Shown here: piece by piece, positions 24,415-37,212 of the stretch
Numbering within the stretch: position 1 is the stretch's first letter
How the letters are laid out: each line of letters begins with the position of its first letter
Source of the DNA: Siphonodentalium dalli
Lineage: Eukaryota > Mollusca > Scaphopoda > Gadilida > Siphonodentaliidae
Length of the DNA: 64,000 nucleotides
NCBI GenBank assembly: GCA_032622095.1
Contig: CP136069.1
Location: forward strand, 39,222,194-39,286,193
Reading direction: 5' to 3'
The notes under the pieces: model-generated
Databases searched by the model: none
The model's input: only the letters and a program-made list of their open reading frames with translations
Told to the model about the DNA's origin: nothing
Translations under genes and position numbers: made by a program

Positions 24415-25178
24415 CTCACAGTTTTAACATGGTATATTCGACGACGATAAATTGAGTGGAAAAAAAAAAATTACGAACTTACAGGTTATTCAAGGAAGAA
24501 TATATCCTTGAACCATATGATAATTGGAAACAGATTTTGATCGCATAAAAGGCTGTTCCTATCAAGTCGGGCATGCCCTGGTACCTCGTACACTTGGTTT
24601 GACTCCAAACGATCGAGGAACTCTGATGTAGATAACGTGAACATACGTCAATCAAAGTCTGTTCCCCAAGGGGTTCGCCAAATTGCAATGATAATTTAGA
24701 GTAGAAAACATTGTCGATGGATTTCTCTTACATGTTTCAAGATATTAAACTGAAATTTGGTATTTAGTGGTTTCTCGGTGCGCTCAATCAGATATAATTG
24801 TCAGTGAGATATTCTGATGGTCCAAAATGTGTATTTTGACGCCGTTGCTATAACACACGAGCCGGAAATCGCCCCGCAGGCAGAACGAGTGTTGAAAAGT
24901 ACGGAAATAACTGACTTTCAAACTGTCATCTGCTTCTCACTGAGATTGTTTGATGTAAACGTCAATCCATTGTGAGAATTCGTTAGTTTCCGTTGATCAC
25001 CCCCCCCCCCCCCCCACCACTCATTCACTCACCCCCCCCCCCCCCGATTTTATATAAACGCACTAAAACTAATCCATATGTCATATTTGTTCTTTTTATC
25101 TACACCCAGATCCCATTCCTTAACATGTTTTATTTGTTAGATCGTGTTTGCGTCTCTGGATATTTCAAAATTAAAATT

Positions 25179-25219
25179 GCGTCATTACCCAAACAGAAGG
25201 AGTGTTTGGGTAATGACGC
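25179..25219. repeat. Perfect 17-bp stem hairpin (TTTGGGTAATGACG motif), copy 2
   Basis: Unchanged copy of the 15326-15366 hairpin. Confidence 0.8.
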
Positions 25220-25668
25220 GTTTGGTTACCGGGTAATGACGATTTTCGTTTCAGCGCGCTCTTATATTTTGAATATCCATCACCTATGAAAATGAACTAG
25301 TTTATGAACAAACAACCGCTGTGAGCTTTCGAAAAAAACCTTTAATCGTTCGCATACGGCATGTAACATTCAAATGGTCTGCGTGTGTGTAATGACGCTG
25401 AATAAACATACGCTAGCGATGTCTGGTTTCAAAGGTTGATTTTGAAAAATTATTCAAGGAAACATAACCTGTGTTTATTTTTTCTAGACATTAAAGGATA
25501 TTTACTCCACGATGCAACCATAGATATGAACAAGCTATGTTTCTGGTGAAAATATCAGCCGTCTTTATCGTCCGTTTGGGTAATGATTCTATATAACGGG
25601 ACATGCTTTTGGAAGACTTCACATGCTTTCCACTAACTAAATATTTAATTTCATAAAAATTATACGAA

Positions 25669-25863
25669 TTGCATGGCGTTCAGTGCAAAATTCCGCACAA
25701 GAATATTAATTGGTTTAAAGATAAATCGTTCGGTGGCGGATGGGAACAATCAGGGAAGTTGAATGCCTTTGATTTGGGACATGCTGTTTCGGGTACGGAG
25801 CCTGTAATATACACATGGCATACATGTTGTCACACGTCCATACTAAACCCGAAATGTCTCTAA
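25669..25863 (+). other. 64-codon ORF, copy 2 partner (unknown)
   Basis: Identical translation to 15816-16010. No family features. Confidence 0.2.
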
Positions 25864-28166
25864 TAAATGCCTGTATCGTGAGCTACAAGATCATTACCAT
25901 CACTTTTATGTATTGTGGCCATTGTTTTTCATAGGATGAACTAATAACGCAGGACATGGGTTTGCTCGTTTACGGGAGAATCACCCCTATACAGGCTTGA
26001 TGTAGAACATTGTCAACCATGATGCTTGTTTGGGTGGGGTCTCGAAAGCTTCAAATCGCTAAGGGACTTAGTTGAATGTATCGCTCGGAATAATCTGGGC
26101 AAGAAGGTACAATATGATATGTTTACTTAAATAGCTCAGAGTTAGCCACCCCGCCTGGTAGCTTTCGGGGTCATATATAGCCCCTGCATGCGTCGGGGAA
26201 ATCCTGATCCACCACTGCTATAAATAAGAGGGGACTGGTAATTATTTAAATAGAAAGTCTACCATATGGGTTATCCCACAAACAATTATTTTAAGTGGCC
26301 TGGCGACTCGGTCCAAGATAACGACTTATCTACATTCCGACTTAATTGGAACTAGAACTCAGTGCGTTCAACGCGTAGGCAATGATTGGGTTGTCAGTGG
26401 ACTATTATTACATCGTCTGTATGATCCATGTAAAACGCCAAATACACGATAATTACAGAGATTACATGCATGTGTGTATCCACCCTTATGGTTTATCATC
26501 AAATCCTTCTATACGGATAACAATTCATCCGATAATCCCATAAACAGTAACAAGCGGGCGCAAATTACGTTTACGTACATGATCATATTATAATTGAGCG
26601 GTAAATTCCGTTTATATATATTTAATAATCCCGTAAAACTGGCATGAAGAGCCGACAGCGACGATATATACTGTTGGAACCAGTCGTAACCTTTAAGGTA
26701 AATCCGTTTATATAATTGAAGGGTAAATTCCATACATTCCCACAGTAAATTGTATTATTTCCCAGTAAATCTATTTCAGCACAATCTTCCGTATACAACA
26801 GCGGTATTTCTGTTAAAAATGATAAATTTTCTGTAAATATCGCAATCACCCAGCATCATGGTTGAGATTAATTATCTCATAAAATTCATCAAACTGTTTA
26901 TGTCCTTGATGGGGATTTGAGTATATATTGGGCGAGACTCTATCAGTTCAATAGTTGCCAAATCCCCTGCAGAGTCGTTATTTGGCGTGAATCTGGATTC
27001 AGAATCCGAATCCGATTACGTGGGCGGGGCTAATTCCAGATTCTAGGTCAGATTTTGAAATCCACGTGGTCTCCGATACTATGTTTAATGTTCTCCCAGC
27101 GTCAAACATGACTCATGTATTTGACACAAGTATCATTTGTATCTTATATTTATAAAGTTCATGTTTGTTGTGAAAATAATGCTTTTCTTCTATGTGTATA
27201 TACACGGCACCCAATTAGCTGCCAATCCTACTTAATCGCATGTTTTTTCAAGTTAAAGTGTGTTTATTCATGAGGGCAAGCATTTCTAACAGCTCTAGGT
27301 CTCCTGAATCAAATTCAGTTGTACAGAGACGTGGCGACAGGGGTTGGTTGGTGTGTCTCGACCCCCCTCCCCCGAACTTTGGTACAATTTTCTTACCTGT
27401 GCAGTCATTCATACGTGAGGCAAATCGGGATTCTTTTGACTAACTTGTTTGGTAGTCATGTTGCTTTGCCATTACTAATCATTAATTTTTCAGTGTAATA
27501 ACATATATGGGAGAGGGAGTACCCTTAAGTGAGTCAGCACTTGTCCTCCAATCCCGTTGTCTGTACAAATAAATGTATGTGTTATATATCATGTATTATC
27601 TATATTTGACAAATATTTGAAATAAATATGTTTAAACTAAACTTTGGTACTTTTCCAGCAGTTGGAAATTGCACGCATGGCACAACATTAGTTGGACATT
27701 AATTTGACACCATATATAGGTTGGAATTGTTCTCATTGTTTGATTTTTTCAACCAGTAAAAGTTGGTAATTTTCCAATCTTAGTGTGTGCCAGGTTGGAT
27801 ATTTCCAAGGGGGTGCAAATGGAATTCTGCGAACCTTTGAGATTGATGTTTGGTTCAGGGGGGGGGTGCAGTTGGCCGGAAATTTGACGAAACCTCTAGC
27901 CACGTCCCTAGAACTTGTGCGTGTGGGTAATCCATAAATTGACTGACATTTCCACTATATAGTCCTGAGATCCTAGAATAAGCTTTACATTTGTGGTTGT
28001 GCGATTGGGAGATGCAATTCACGTGCGACCACAAGACTACAACATTAGTTTCACGAGCAAAGCTTTATTTTCCAACTATGTACAGCACGTTGGCCAAAAA
28101 ATGCCTGTATTTCTGCACTGTACACAGACTGCATTTACGAAACAAAACATGTTAAATATGAAATTG

Positions 28167-28421
28167 CTATAAGACTAGATAGTACATACGTGTGTCTGAT
28201 AATCCATCGATATGATATAATCCTACTATTTCTTGAATAAGAAGAAACATTATCATAACGAACAAAGCAGAAGACATATCCATGCAGGTTCGCGTGAATT
28301 CTGTCAATGGTGACGTATCCGCCGAATTTGAAATCGACATGCGTTCGGGCGATATTTTATGGATGGAATTATGAAATGGACATATGACAATGAAATCGAC
28401 CATGATTTGCTTCGCGATCAA
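28167..28421 (-). other. 84-codon ORF, copy 2 partner (unknown)
   Basis: Partner of 23068-23322, with the same hydrophobic segment and the same GTATGT donor-like end. It starts 258 bp before the left end of the 22-kb insertion. Confidence 0.2.
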
Positions 28422-28678
28422 CCGTAGTGCTCCCCCAGCGTTACTATCAATGGCGTTATTATTTGGCTAATTTCAGTAATATTCTCCCAGTTTACACTCG
28501 ATAAAACAAATTTGTCTCCGCATTTAAAATTCTTTGATATAGATCGTTTATATTCTGCAATAATTTGTACACAAGAGACGGATTCTTATGTTTTATTGTG
28601 TTTTTAAACTCCGAGGTGGCGAAATCTCGGTTTGTTTACATTACGAACGTTTGAGTCCGTAATCCGAATCCGAATCTG

Positions 28679-28985
28679 CACTGCCAAAAATAATTTCTTA
28701 ATAAGATAAAATATCTTGAAACAAGAAAAACTATTTCCTGAAACAGGAAAATTAATCTTATTTTGGGAAATATACCCCCCAAGTCTGCTACATCAAGAAA
28801 ATTTAAGAAACTCACACCAGACAAGAGATAGTTTTCTCAAAAAAGATAGATTTTAGTCTTGAAACAAGAAACAATTTCCTTACTAAGAAAATGGCTTCAA
28901 AAATTAAATATATATTTCTTGTTTCAAGATTTTTTTTCTAAGTTAAGAAATACTTAAAGAAAATATTTCTATACCAAGAATTAAT
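28679..28985. repeat. Left TIR and subterminal AAGAAA/TTTCTT field
   Basis: Dense direct and inverted copies of (A)CAAGAAA, TTTCTTG and ATCTTGAAAC-like words follow the terminal CACTG and stop near 28985. Confidence 0.7.
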
Positions 28986-29064
28986 GGTTATGTACAAATT
29001 ACTGCTGTATTGGAATAACTGTAAAAGTCCAACGAGAGCAAAATTGTGATCAAAATTTTATGGT

Positions 29065-29340
29065 AAACATTGAAAAAGGTCCAACCTGTTGATTAAATAT
29101 TCTGAAATTCATATTCATACTTAAATATTTGAACTACATGTAATACTACAGCTATAGGATTATATAATTGTTGACAAGTCACTCACTGTAACAGTTTTGT
29201 TTACATAACATTGGAAAAGATGCAACCTGTTGATTAAATATTCTGAAAATGTTATTCATAGTTAAATATTTGAACTAATAATACAGCTAGATTTATATAT
29301 TTGTTGACAAATCACTGTAACAGTTTTGTTTACATAACAA
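29065..29340. repeat. Two direct repeats of ~140 bp
   Basis: Both units carry AACCTGTTGATTAAATATTC, then TTAAATATTTGAACTA, then GTAACAGTTTTGTTTACA. Confidence 0.75.
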
Positions 29341-29559
29341 TAGTTTCAACAGATGTAATTTTGTTATTGGCAATCTGTCAGTAAGTGTTTTTATCTATTT
29401 CTCAATGCTCTTAGGGCATGCTGACCTTTATACAATTTTAATAAAATTTTGTTTGCACAATATAGTGGGTCACCATTGAGGAGGCTCCCTTGAAATCTCC
29501 AGTTGGCGGTTTGCCACACCATCCCGAACTAGACAAACCTCTCTGGTGGCCCCTTGCAT
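29341..29559. other. No gene seen
   Basis: Spacer between two repeat blocks. Confidence 0.4.
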
Positions 29560-31480
29560 TGAACCTATTAATTAAACCGGTACTTCAAGCTGGTATATAC
29601 CCCTCTTATGTAAGGATGGAAGATGCTACCAATTTCAAACCGATGGTATTTCTTCAGAGTTGACTCTCTTGTATTATGAAAGCAAGCCCAATGAGGCCAT
29701 ATATGCATGCACCTATTGTATGTTTATAACACACAAAAGACTATATCTTAGCATAATGCATGTCTCTGATGATACAAACAATAAAATATCCAATTTATCC
29801 ATAGTTGAATTTCATTTGGCTATATAGTAAAGCATACAATGTGGCTTTTATGTAGTTTCCACAAAGTATTTTAAGTAAAATATCCATCAAGTGATGTATT
29901 CTGCCTTGTCCTATATATTAAAATGCATGCAATGGCCATGAGAAATGCTTAATTCATTGGTAGAGATCTCCATCTGATAAGAAATACTGACATTTTAGGT
30001 TTGATACACCATTTCAGCTGGCTTGGCAGCTTTTAAATTTGAAAACTAAGGGAATTTATTCAGCTTTGACTCTCTAAATTATGGAAGAAAGCCCAAAATG
30101 AAGCCACTATTGGCATGTTAATAACATGTATAAGGCTATATCTCAACAGAATACATGTCTCTGATAAAATGCACAATAAAATATCCATAGTTCAATTGCA
30201 TTTGGCTATAGAGGGATGCATACAATATTGCTTTTATGTAGTTTCCACAGACTATTTTAAGTGAAATATCCATCAAATGATGTTTTCTACATAGCCTTGT
30301 ATATTAAAATGCATGTAATGACCATGGGAAATGTTTAATTCATTAGTTGATATGTCCATCTGATAAGAAATACTGACATTTGAGGTTTAAAATACCATTT
30401 CATGGGATTATGGGATCATAAATATCAAACTAAGGGATTTTCTTCAGATTTGACTCTCTAAATAATGGAAGAAAGCCCAAATGAATCCACTATTTGCATA
30501 TTAATGACATGTATAAGGCTATATCTCAACAGAATACATGTCTCTGATAAAATACACAATAAAATATCCATAGTTTAATTGCATTTGGCTATAGAGGGAT
30601 GCATACAATATTGCTTTTATGTAGTTTCCACAGACTATTTTAAGTAAGATATCCATCAAATAATGTTTTCTACCTTGCCCTATATATCACAATGCATGCA
30701 GTGACCATGAGAAATGTTTAATTTATTGGGAGAGATGTCCATCTGATCAGAAATACTGCCAATTAAGGTTTGATACACCATTTCAGCTGGCTTGGCATCT
30801 TACAAATTTGAAATAATGGAATTTATTCAGCTTTGACCCTCTAAATTATGAAAAAAAAGCCTAAATGATGCCATTATTGGCATGTTTATAACACATATAA
30901 GGCTATATCTGAACAGAATACATGTCTCAGATGAAATAAACAATACAATATCCATAGTTTAATTTGATTTGGCTATACAGGGATGCATACAATATTGCTT
31001 GTATGTAGTTTCCACTGACTATTTTAAGTAAAATATCCATCAAATGATGTTTTCTACATTGCCTTGTATATTAAAATGCATGTAATGACCATGGGAAATG
31101 TTTAATTTATTAGTTGATATGTCCATCTGATAGGAAATACTGACATTTGAGGTTTTAAATACCAGTTCATGCGATTATGGGATAATAAATATCAAACTAA
31201 GGGAATTTCTTCAGATTTGACTCTCTAAATGATGGAAGAAAGGCCAAATGAAGCCACTATTTGCATGTTTATAACATGTATAAGGCCATATCTTTGCAGA
31301 ATGCTTTTCTCTGACAATAAAACAAATAACATATCTATATTTCATAGTTTAGTTGGCAAAACAGGGTGCAAAACATGTGGGTTTAAAGTAGTTTCACAGA
31401 CTATTTTAACTAGAATATCAATTAAATGATGTAATCTAACTTGCCCTGTGTTTTAAAATGCATACACTGACCATGATAAA
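29560..31480. repeat. ~385-bp tandem array, five units in A/B alternation
   Basis: The anchor phrase TTGACTCTCT(A/T)..TTATG(G)AAGAAAGCC recurs near 29660, 30066, 30453, 30831 and 31217. Units 2 and 4 are preceded by TTTCAGCTGGCTTGGCA. Units 3 and 5 are preceded by CATG(G/C)GATTATGGGAT.ATAA. The repeat therefore alternates with a ~770-bp higher-order period. No coding. Confidence 0.8.
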
Positions 31481-32894
31481 TGTTTAATACAAACAGAGTC
31501 CTTAATGCTGCACCAGCCTAACTCCCGTTATGAAAGGGTTAAATTAATAAACAAAGGTTACACAGACATCCCCCATTCAACAGCGCGGTGAGTGTGTTTT
31601 TTTATGTAATATATGTCATACCCGGTATAAGACCCCCCCCCCCCCCCCCCATTTCGTACGCCGTACTCCATGCCCTGTTATGAGGTACGCCGTATTCCGC
31701 CCCTCTGTTAGGAGGTATTCGGTATTCCAAAAATACTCGTATTCGTATACCAACCTTCCCAAAAAATGATCATAAGAATAATATAAATGCGATGTTTGTC
31801 ACAATAATGCACGGTTTGACATACAGATCGTCGATCATCAATTTATATCATTTTAGACATGGACATGATGACCGGCGTTCGTACGGCAATAGAGAATTTA
31901 TCCATATGACTGTTAACTGGTATTTCGTATTCCACCCTCTGTGTTAAGTGGTATTATTCCGTATTCCAGGGGGTGGGGTGCTCTTATATGGTGTGAAGTT
32001 TACAACTAATGTGGCAGTCATGAAATTTTTAATTATTAGAACTGTTTGGGATATATACACCCCAATCACCCTGTCTCCACGCTCCTGTTGGTGGTGGCCT
32101 TATCAATCTATTGCTTCGTTGAACTTTTATTATTACAAATTTTGAGGTAATAGTTCTTGATGCGTGTAATTTCGTTCCACTTTACAACAGCGGCACAAAC
32201 ATTTCTATTTTTTACCTACCGGCTCAGATCGAGGCCTCGTGGATAGCGACGTTCATCTTACGTTTTCATAGGATACAAATTGATCGGATTTTAGGTAAGT
32301 GAAACTAATTAGTAATCAATTGAAGTGTTTCTCATTATGAACTGACTGTTACTAGTAAAATACTTAATCGAACTACAATTAAAAGTCCACGACATATCCA
32401 TTTTATTCAAATGAAATTTGATAGTAAATCGGCCTAATTTGTTTCCGTGAAATATTTCAGAAAATGGAATCCGTCATTGATGAATGAACATTTTTTTGGT
32501 CAAAATAGTAACTTTTGACGGACTATGATTATATGGCATTTATGATTCATATATAAAGGTAGCCCTACACAATATTCCCAACTGTGTTCCCAACTGCAAA
32601 AACGATTTTTAATGAATTATAAATTGGCCTAAATTTTATGTTACATAAAAGGAAAAACTATCCGGTCCGGGAATGGCTATTTTCGTCTGCAAAATCAAAT
32701 TCTGCCATAAATGCAGTGTATTATTGGTCGACATTAATATGACAATAGTTGGAAAATAAAAAGGTTCCATTTATTGAAAATATACATGTAGCTTATAAGG
32801 AAATTGTCAGTTATGATCAGTTATACTTCATACCATTATTCTAACAAATGTCAACCTGATAGAATTCCCACAATCTCTTTAATATTGTCATGCC
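31481..32894. other. No gene; poly-C run and short GGTATTCCGTATTCC-like modules
   Basis: A C-run at about 31629-31650 is followed by several variants of GTTA.GAGGTA(C/T)(G/T)CCGTATTCC (31650-31735), which reappear at 31915-31965. The rest is AT-rich spacer. Confidence 0.5.
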
Positions 32895-33842
32895 ATGGCC
32901 AATTTAACACTAAGTGAACGTTCAGATTACCACGATACTATCGTTAGTGGAAATATTTCTGTCGTAGGAAGTAACCGCTCAACTGTGCATGCTCACCTCA
33001 AAATCGTAGGTAAAAAATAATATCATGCACTGTTTTATTTAAAAGCAAAATTGTGGCGTATCCTTGGTTATCCCCATTTGCGACGTAATCACTAATCACA
33101 GTAATCAGTCATGTGTATGTCAAAATTGTGGCCTGAAGGATCGCATGATAGTCAATCACATGCTTTTCAAAAAAACTGTGATTTCATCATGTACGACATC
33201 GTAATCGTGTGAACAAACTATCCACGATCTCGTCGATCCCGGTTCCTCCGGTTAAGATTGTATCTTTCATCTGTACTAGTACGTTCACTGAGTGAACATT
33301 CATGATTCATATGACTACGATTCAATTGTAAGTGGACAGATTCCCATCTTGGGTAATAACCGATAGTTGGACTGCGCATGCTCACGACATGATCACGAGT
33401 TATATCAATGCAGAATTGCAAAATTGTGACGTATCCTTGGTTACCTCCACTTGGTGAAATTTGCATGTACGTAAAAATCGTACAAAGTAAATGGAAATAT
33501 CATAGGATAGTTAATCACGTGGTTAACCACCGATATTAAATATACTCATCTGCGATGACATCGTAACAAACTATCCATGATTTTGTCAGGCCCGATTCCT
33601 CCACTTACGATTGAATTATGGTCTTCTGACATCTGAATCGCCGAAAATGCGAATATTGTTGGAAGAATGAACTTTACACTTGGTTTTTGAATATGTTTGC
33701 AAATTATGAAAATACATGCATCCATATCACATACATGTATATGCAGCATACATGTACATGTATTTTTTCTTCAATTACAGAAATACCAGATTCATTAGCC
33801 ATGGTGGATGCGGCATCATGCCCTCTCATCTTCAACATATGA
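32895..33842 (+). CDS. Candidate two-exon small gene, 58 codons (hypothetical)
   Basis: Exon 1 (32895-33009) starts at a strong GCCATGG context (MANLTLSERSDYH...) and ends G|GTAAAA. Exon 2 (33781-33842) follows a pyrimidine-rich TTTTTTCTTCAATTACAG acceptor and ends at TGA. The phases join exactly (1 nt + 2 nt). The product would be a 58-residue protein with no signal peptide or domain that I know. Exon 1 has a diverged, frame-broken copy at about 33290-33400, which suggests either an exon duplication or simply a repeat. It lies inside the 22-kb element. It could easily be chance. Confidence 0.2.
32915..33640. repeat. Diverged direct and inverted repeats
   Basis: The blocks at 32920-33075 and 33290-33440 share AGTGAAC.TTCA, GTGGA.A.ATT, ACTG.GCATGCTCAC and ATTGTG.CGTATCCTTGGTTA. 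Inverted relatives sit at 33215-33280 and 33565-33625 (AACAAACTATCCA.GAT). Confidence 0.6.
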
Positions 33843-34050
33843 AGATTGATTTCGCCCATGATTAGTCTAAGCGTCGGTCCTGTCTAGCTAGACACGTGGC
33901 AATGAACAAATGACAGGTGAAATATTACTGGAAGTCGCCAAAATACCACTGGTGAGTTTATAATCTATAGCTACCATGCAGATGAATATTTGTACATAGT
34001 CACCAATACATGTATATACCGCTATCCTCAAATTTATGGACCTTAAAAAT

Positions 34051-34930
34051 GGGGGGGGGGCAGGGGGGGGCCGGAAAAAAAAACTGCAGACACAGGGTGG
34101 AAAGAACTGTTTTCTTCGGTTTGGGTACCCCCCCCCCCCCCCAAAACAGCAAAAACTGCAGTTTTTTTTCCACTGACCATTCCCCCCCCCCCCAGAAAAA
34201 TCAAATCTACCCCAGCCGGACAACAACTCGGTTTGACCGGAAACCGAAAAAAAACACCGGAGCATACAATTCACGAGAAGGTGCTTGGTAACTTAGTTTA
34301 GATTATTATGACTAAAATGGTCATGGTAGAATGTAGATTTGTACCTCGTGATGTCATGACATGTACAAACATGTATATTGGTGATCGTAACGCTATGTTT
34401 GCACTTTAAAAAATGACAACTAGTCATTACCTCGACTTTGAAAAAGATGCAAATGAGATGAGTGAGATACCAGCATATAACTGTTTTCTGATACCATTGG
34501 AGGAGAAATTGTTTAATACATGGGATAGTTCTGCAGTAAAAATTTGCCAGATAAGCGTTCGCAGGGTAGAATTCTGCAATCGACTGGTAGACACTGACAT
34601 AGTTGGCATTATTAAGAGGGTTAATCGGGTCAATATCACATGTAAACCAAGACAGTGGTTATCCAAAATTGTTTTATGTGGATTGTACTACTCATGTATA
34701 TATGATTTGAATATTAAGGTTAATCCATATTCTATAAAATGAGAGAAAATTGAAGTTGTGAGTCTGAAAATACATATTTGGAAAAAAATTACATGCAAAT
34801 TTTTTCCGACAACCCCCCCTAAATGAGTAAGGAAAACATTTACGTGTAATTTTTTTACGCCTAGGTACCCATTCCCCCCCACCCCCGGTACGTTGTGTCC
34901 CGCAGTTTTTTTTCCGGGGGGGGGGGGTTA
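34051..34930. repeat. G/C-run hairpins with (C)TGCAGTTTTTTTTCC arms
   Basis: CCGGAAAAAAAAACTGCAG (34071-34089) faces CTGCAGTTTTTTTTCC (about 34156-34172), and again CGCAGTTTTTTTTCCGGGG near 34900. Runs of C or G surround each. This resembles the ends of the hAT-like element at 1622-2179. An unrecognised 109-codon plus frame (34413-34742) lies between the outer arms. Confidence 0.5.
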
Positions 34931-35390
34931 CATGGTAATGATCGCAGTATATACGGGCAGTATATGATATCCACCACGGTATCAAGTCGATTACTGTTGT
35001 GGAGCACCATGCAGTTATGATACACCAACAAATATCACACCAAAAGTTGAAAATTAAAACAGCCACATGGATCTTGTTCAATGAACTTATATACCGGTAT
35101 GCATGAATAAGATGAATCACTAAATTATCTTTTCATGCTTGTTTGTGTAATGCCAATCAATGCAGCCTGACAACATGGATGGGTGGAGTTTATAAATTGA
35201 CAGCCGAAACAATGTTGGCAACTTCAAAGTTCATTATGTGCTACATTTAACCCCCGTATATACAATACAATTTTTCTATCAGCGTTCCCATGTCCTATAT
35301 TTGGAGTACTATATACATGTACATGTAACGAAGGCCATCGTTCCACAGATATGAGGAAAAACACTGCATTTTATTTTCATGCATGCGAAA
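34931..35390. other. No gene seen
   Basis: Spacer; nothing supportable. Confidence 0.4.
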
Positions 35391-35572
35391 CATGACAACA
35401 TGCATATGGGGTGTAACATGACAACATGCATATGGGGTGTAACATGACAACATGCATATGGGGTGTAACATGACAACATGCATATGGGGTGTAACATGAC
35501 AACATGCATATGGGGTGTAACATGACAACATGCATATTGGGTGTAACATGACAACATGCATATGGGGTGTAA
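35391..35572. repeat. 26-bp minisatellite, exactly 7 units
   Basis: The first six-base word CATGAC starts each unit (35391, then every 26 bp). Only unit 6 differs (CATATTGGG for CATATGGGG). It opens long minus-strand frames (HVVMLHPICMLSCYTPYAC-type) that are artefacts of 26 not being a multiple of three. Confidence 0.95.
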
Positions 35573-35809
35573 CTGCGGTATATGCAGCGTTGAAACTGTA
35601 CTAGTAACCATAATGAGGTGTTGGAGGTTACTGTGCTTTATATCTTTAATACTGCAGTATTAACGGGGGGCACTATACTAAGAGGTGGCCAATTACTTTG
35701 AGTATACATGTAGCCATACCCCACACATGGAACATGGCTTGACTTATTCTTAGGTACATGGAAAAATAGGTACGCGGAGCAATACATAACACCTAGCTCC
35801 AACCTAACC

Positions 35810-36121
35810 GTGATAAACATAATTGTTAGATTCACTTACTTCCCAGTCAAGGATGCCATTTTCCGGTCCAAGAGGTTTCTCAAAGGGAAATCATCAGTCC
35901 TAATCTGCGAAGACCTGACTCAAAAACGACAGGGATTGATTAAATTCTTGAGTAGCTTAAAGTTTGTGGACAAAAAGGTCGATTCTTATTGGACGATAAA
36001 AGGCAAAATCTTCTTCAAGATCCACAAGGAAGGCCTCAGACACCAACTTGATGTAACTATGCCACCTGAACCACAGATTCGATCTGCAGCCATCAAAGAA
36101 TCAGGTGGAGTCGACAGGTGA
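35810..36121 (+). pseudogene. Retroelement ORF1-like C-terminal fragment
   Basis: The frame reads IIVRFTYFPVKDAIFRS, then CEDLTQKRQGLIKFL and YWTIKGKIFFKI. The order IIVRF - KxLKG - (N/C)EDLT - W...GKI(F/Y) is that of the C-terminal domain of L1-type ORF1/FP25-like proteins, which bind nucleic acid in retroelement particles. It has no recognisable N-terminal part and no partner ORF2 nearby, so it is probably a fragment. The CR1-like ORF 3.7 kb downstream is too far to be an obvious partner. Confidence 0.4.
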
Positions 36122-37212
36122 ACTGAACCTGACATTGTACACAAACCCATCCATCCATCGGCCCTGGTGAGGATTGCTAAAATACCGATATAGACTGTAC
36201 CAGTAATCTGGTATAGTTGTAGTGGTGTTTTGGTAATTTTCCCCAGGGACCTGTGAACTGTACGGTACTTGTCAGACGTATAATTATGCTTTATGATTTA
36301 GAAGTATATTTATAAATCTAATAATGTATATAATCATATATATATATAATGATAACCCATTACGATGCGCTGAATCAAACTGGAGATATCTATATCTGTA
36401 TACCATAATTATATTTTCTAATTAATGTGACCGAAAACAAGAAATTTTTATTTTTCTTAATTTCTTTTTCCTTATCCCTTGTAAATGTATAATTCGATAA
36501 AGAGAGACAGTTATCGATATTATATTGTGTTATTTATCACCATGAAACAGTATACAGAATTTGTTAATGATAAGCAACTCCATGATGCCAGTGCGATTCA
36601 GCTAATACCAAATTAGTTAAAAGTACCAAGTACTCTGGGCTGTTGGGTCACCAAAATACATATCTATATAAGCATATTAAACAAGAAACCTGATTAGCGA
36701 TACACAACCCAGTAGTAAAATAATAAATAAATAAATTTAAAAGATACAACAAAACAAAATTCGCCCCAAATCTTGAATGCTCTTCCTGCAAGTACCCCCC
36801 CCCCCCCCCCCCCCACCCCGGGAATTACAAAGCTGGTGTTAACGCTTCAATGCCATTTATATTATGCATGAAGACTGGAGTTTTCAGAACTTCACCGCAG
36901 GATCATTCTTTAATGCTACATGTAGGTCATATCAAACCAAAATACATATTTATAGTTATTAATAACATTGATAGCAGACCCAGCACCCAGAGTGTGAAGA
37001 TGCATCATCTCCATAAAAAATGCCTCGTATTGCATTCAGTGTTGAGATTTTAGTGCCATAAATAAACTAACTGTTACATCCGAGTCTGAACAAACCAGGC
37101 CACATCTAATACGAATATCCCTACAGGCTACAAGCAAGCAAAGCCACCTTTTTATGGCGGACGTAGTCAGAAAATGAATAAAACTTTAATAAATAAAAAT
37201 TCTCTTTTGCAT
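36122..37212. other. No gene seen; poly-C run at about 36796-36815
   Basis: AT-rich spacer with TATATA-rich stretches (36310-36350). A 67-codon frame at 36850-37053 is unrecognised. Confidence 0.4.

Larger units (their letters stand above)
14663..24465. repeat. Tandem segmental duplication, copy 1 (~5.05 kb plus L1-like insertion)
   Basis: From ATATGATAATTGGAAAC to GACGATAAATTGAGTGG this matches 24527-51886 with only scattered differences once the insertions are removed. Without the 4.7-kb retrotransposon its length is about 5.05 kb. A ~60-bp junction (24466-24526) separates it from copy 2. The orientation is direct. Confidence 0.9.

Noticed and set aside
35295-35611. Minus-strand Cys/His/Met-rich repeat proteins (88 and 100 codons)
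   Set aside because: They are two frames of the 26-bp minisatellite; the periodic peptide is a translation artefact.
35391-36121. ORF1-like fragment as the ORF1 partner of the 39829 ORF
   Set aside because: 3.7 kb of unrelated repeats, including a 128-bp array, separates them; a shared transcript is not supported.
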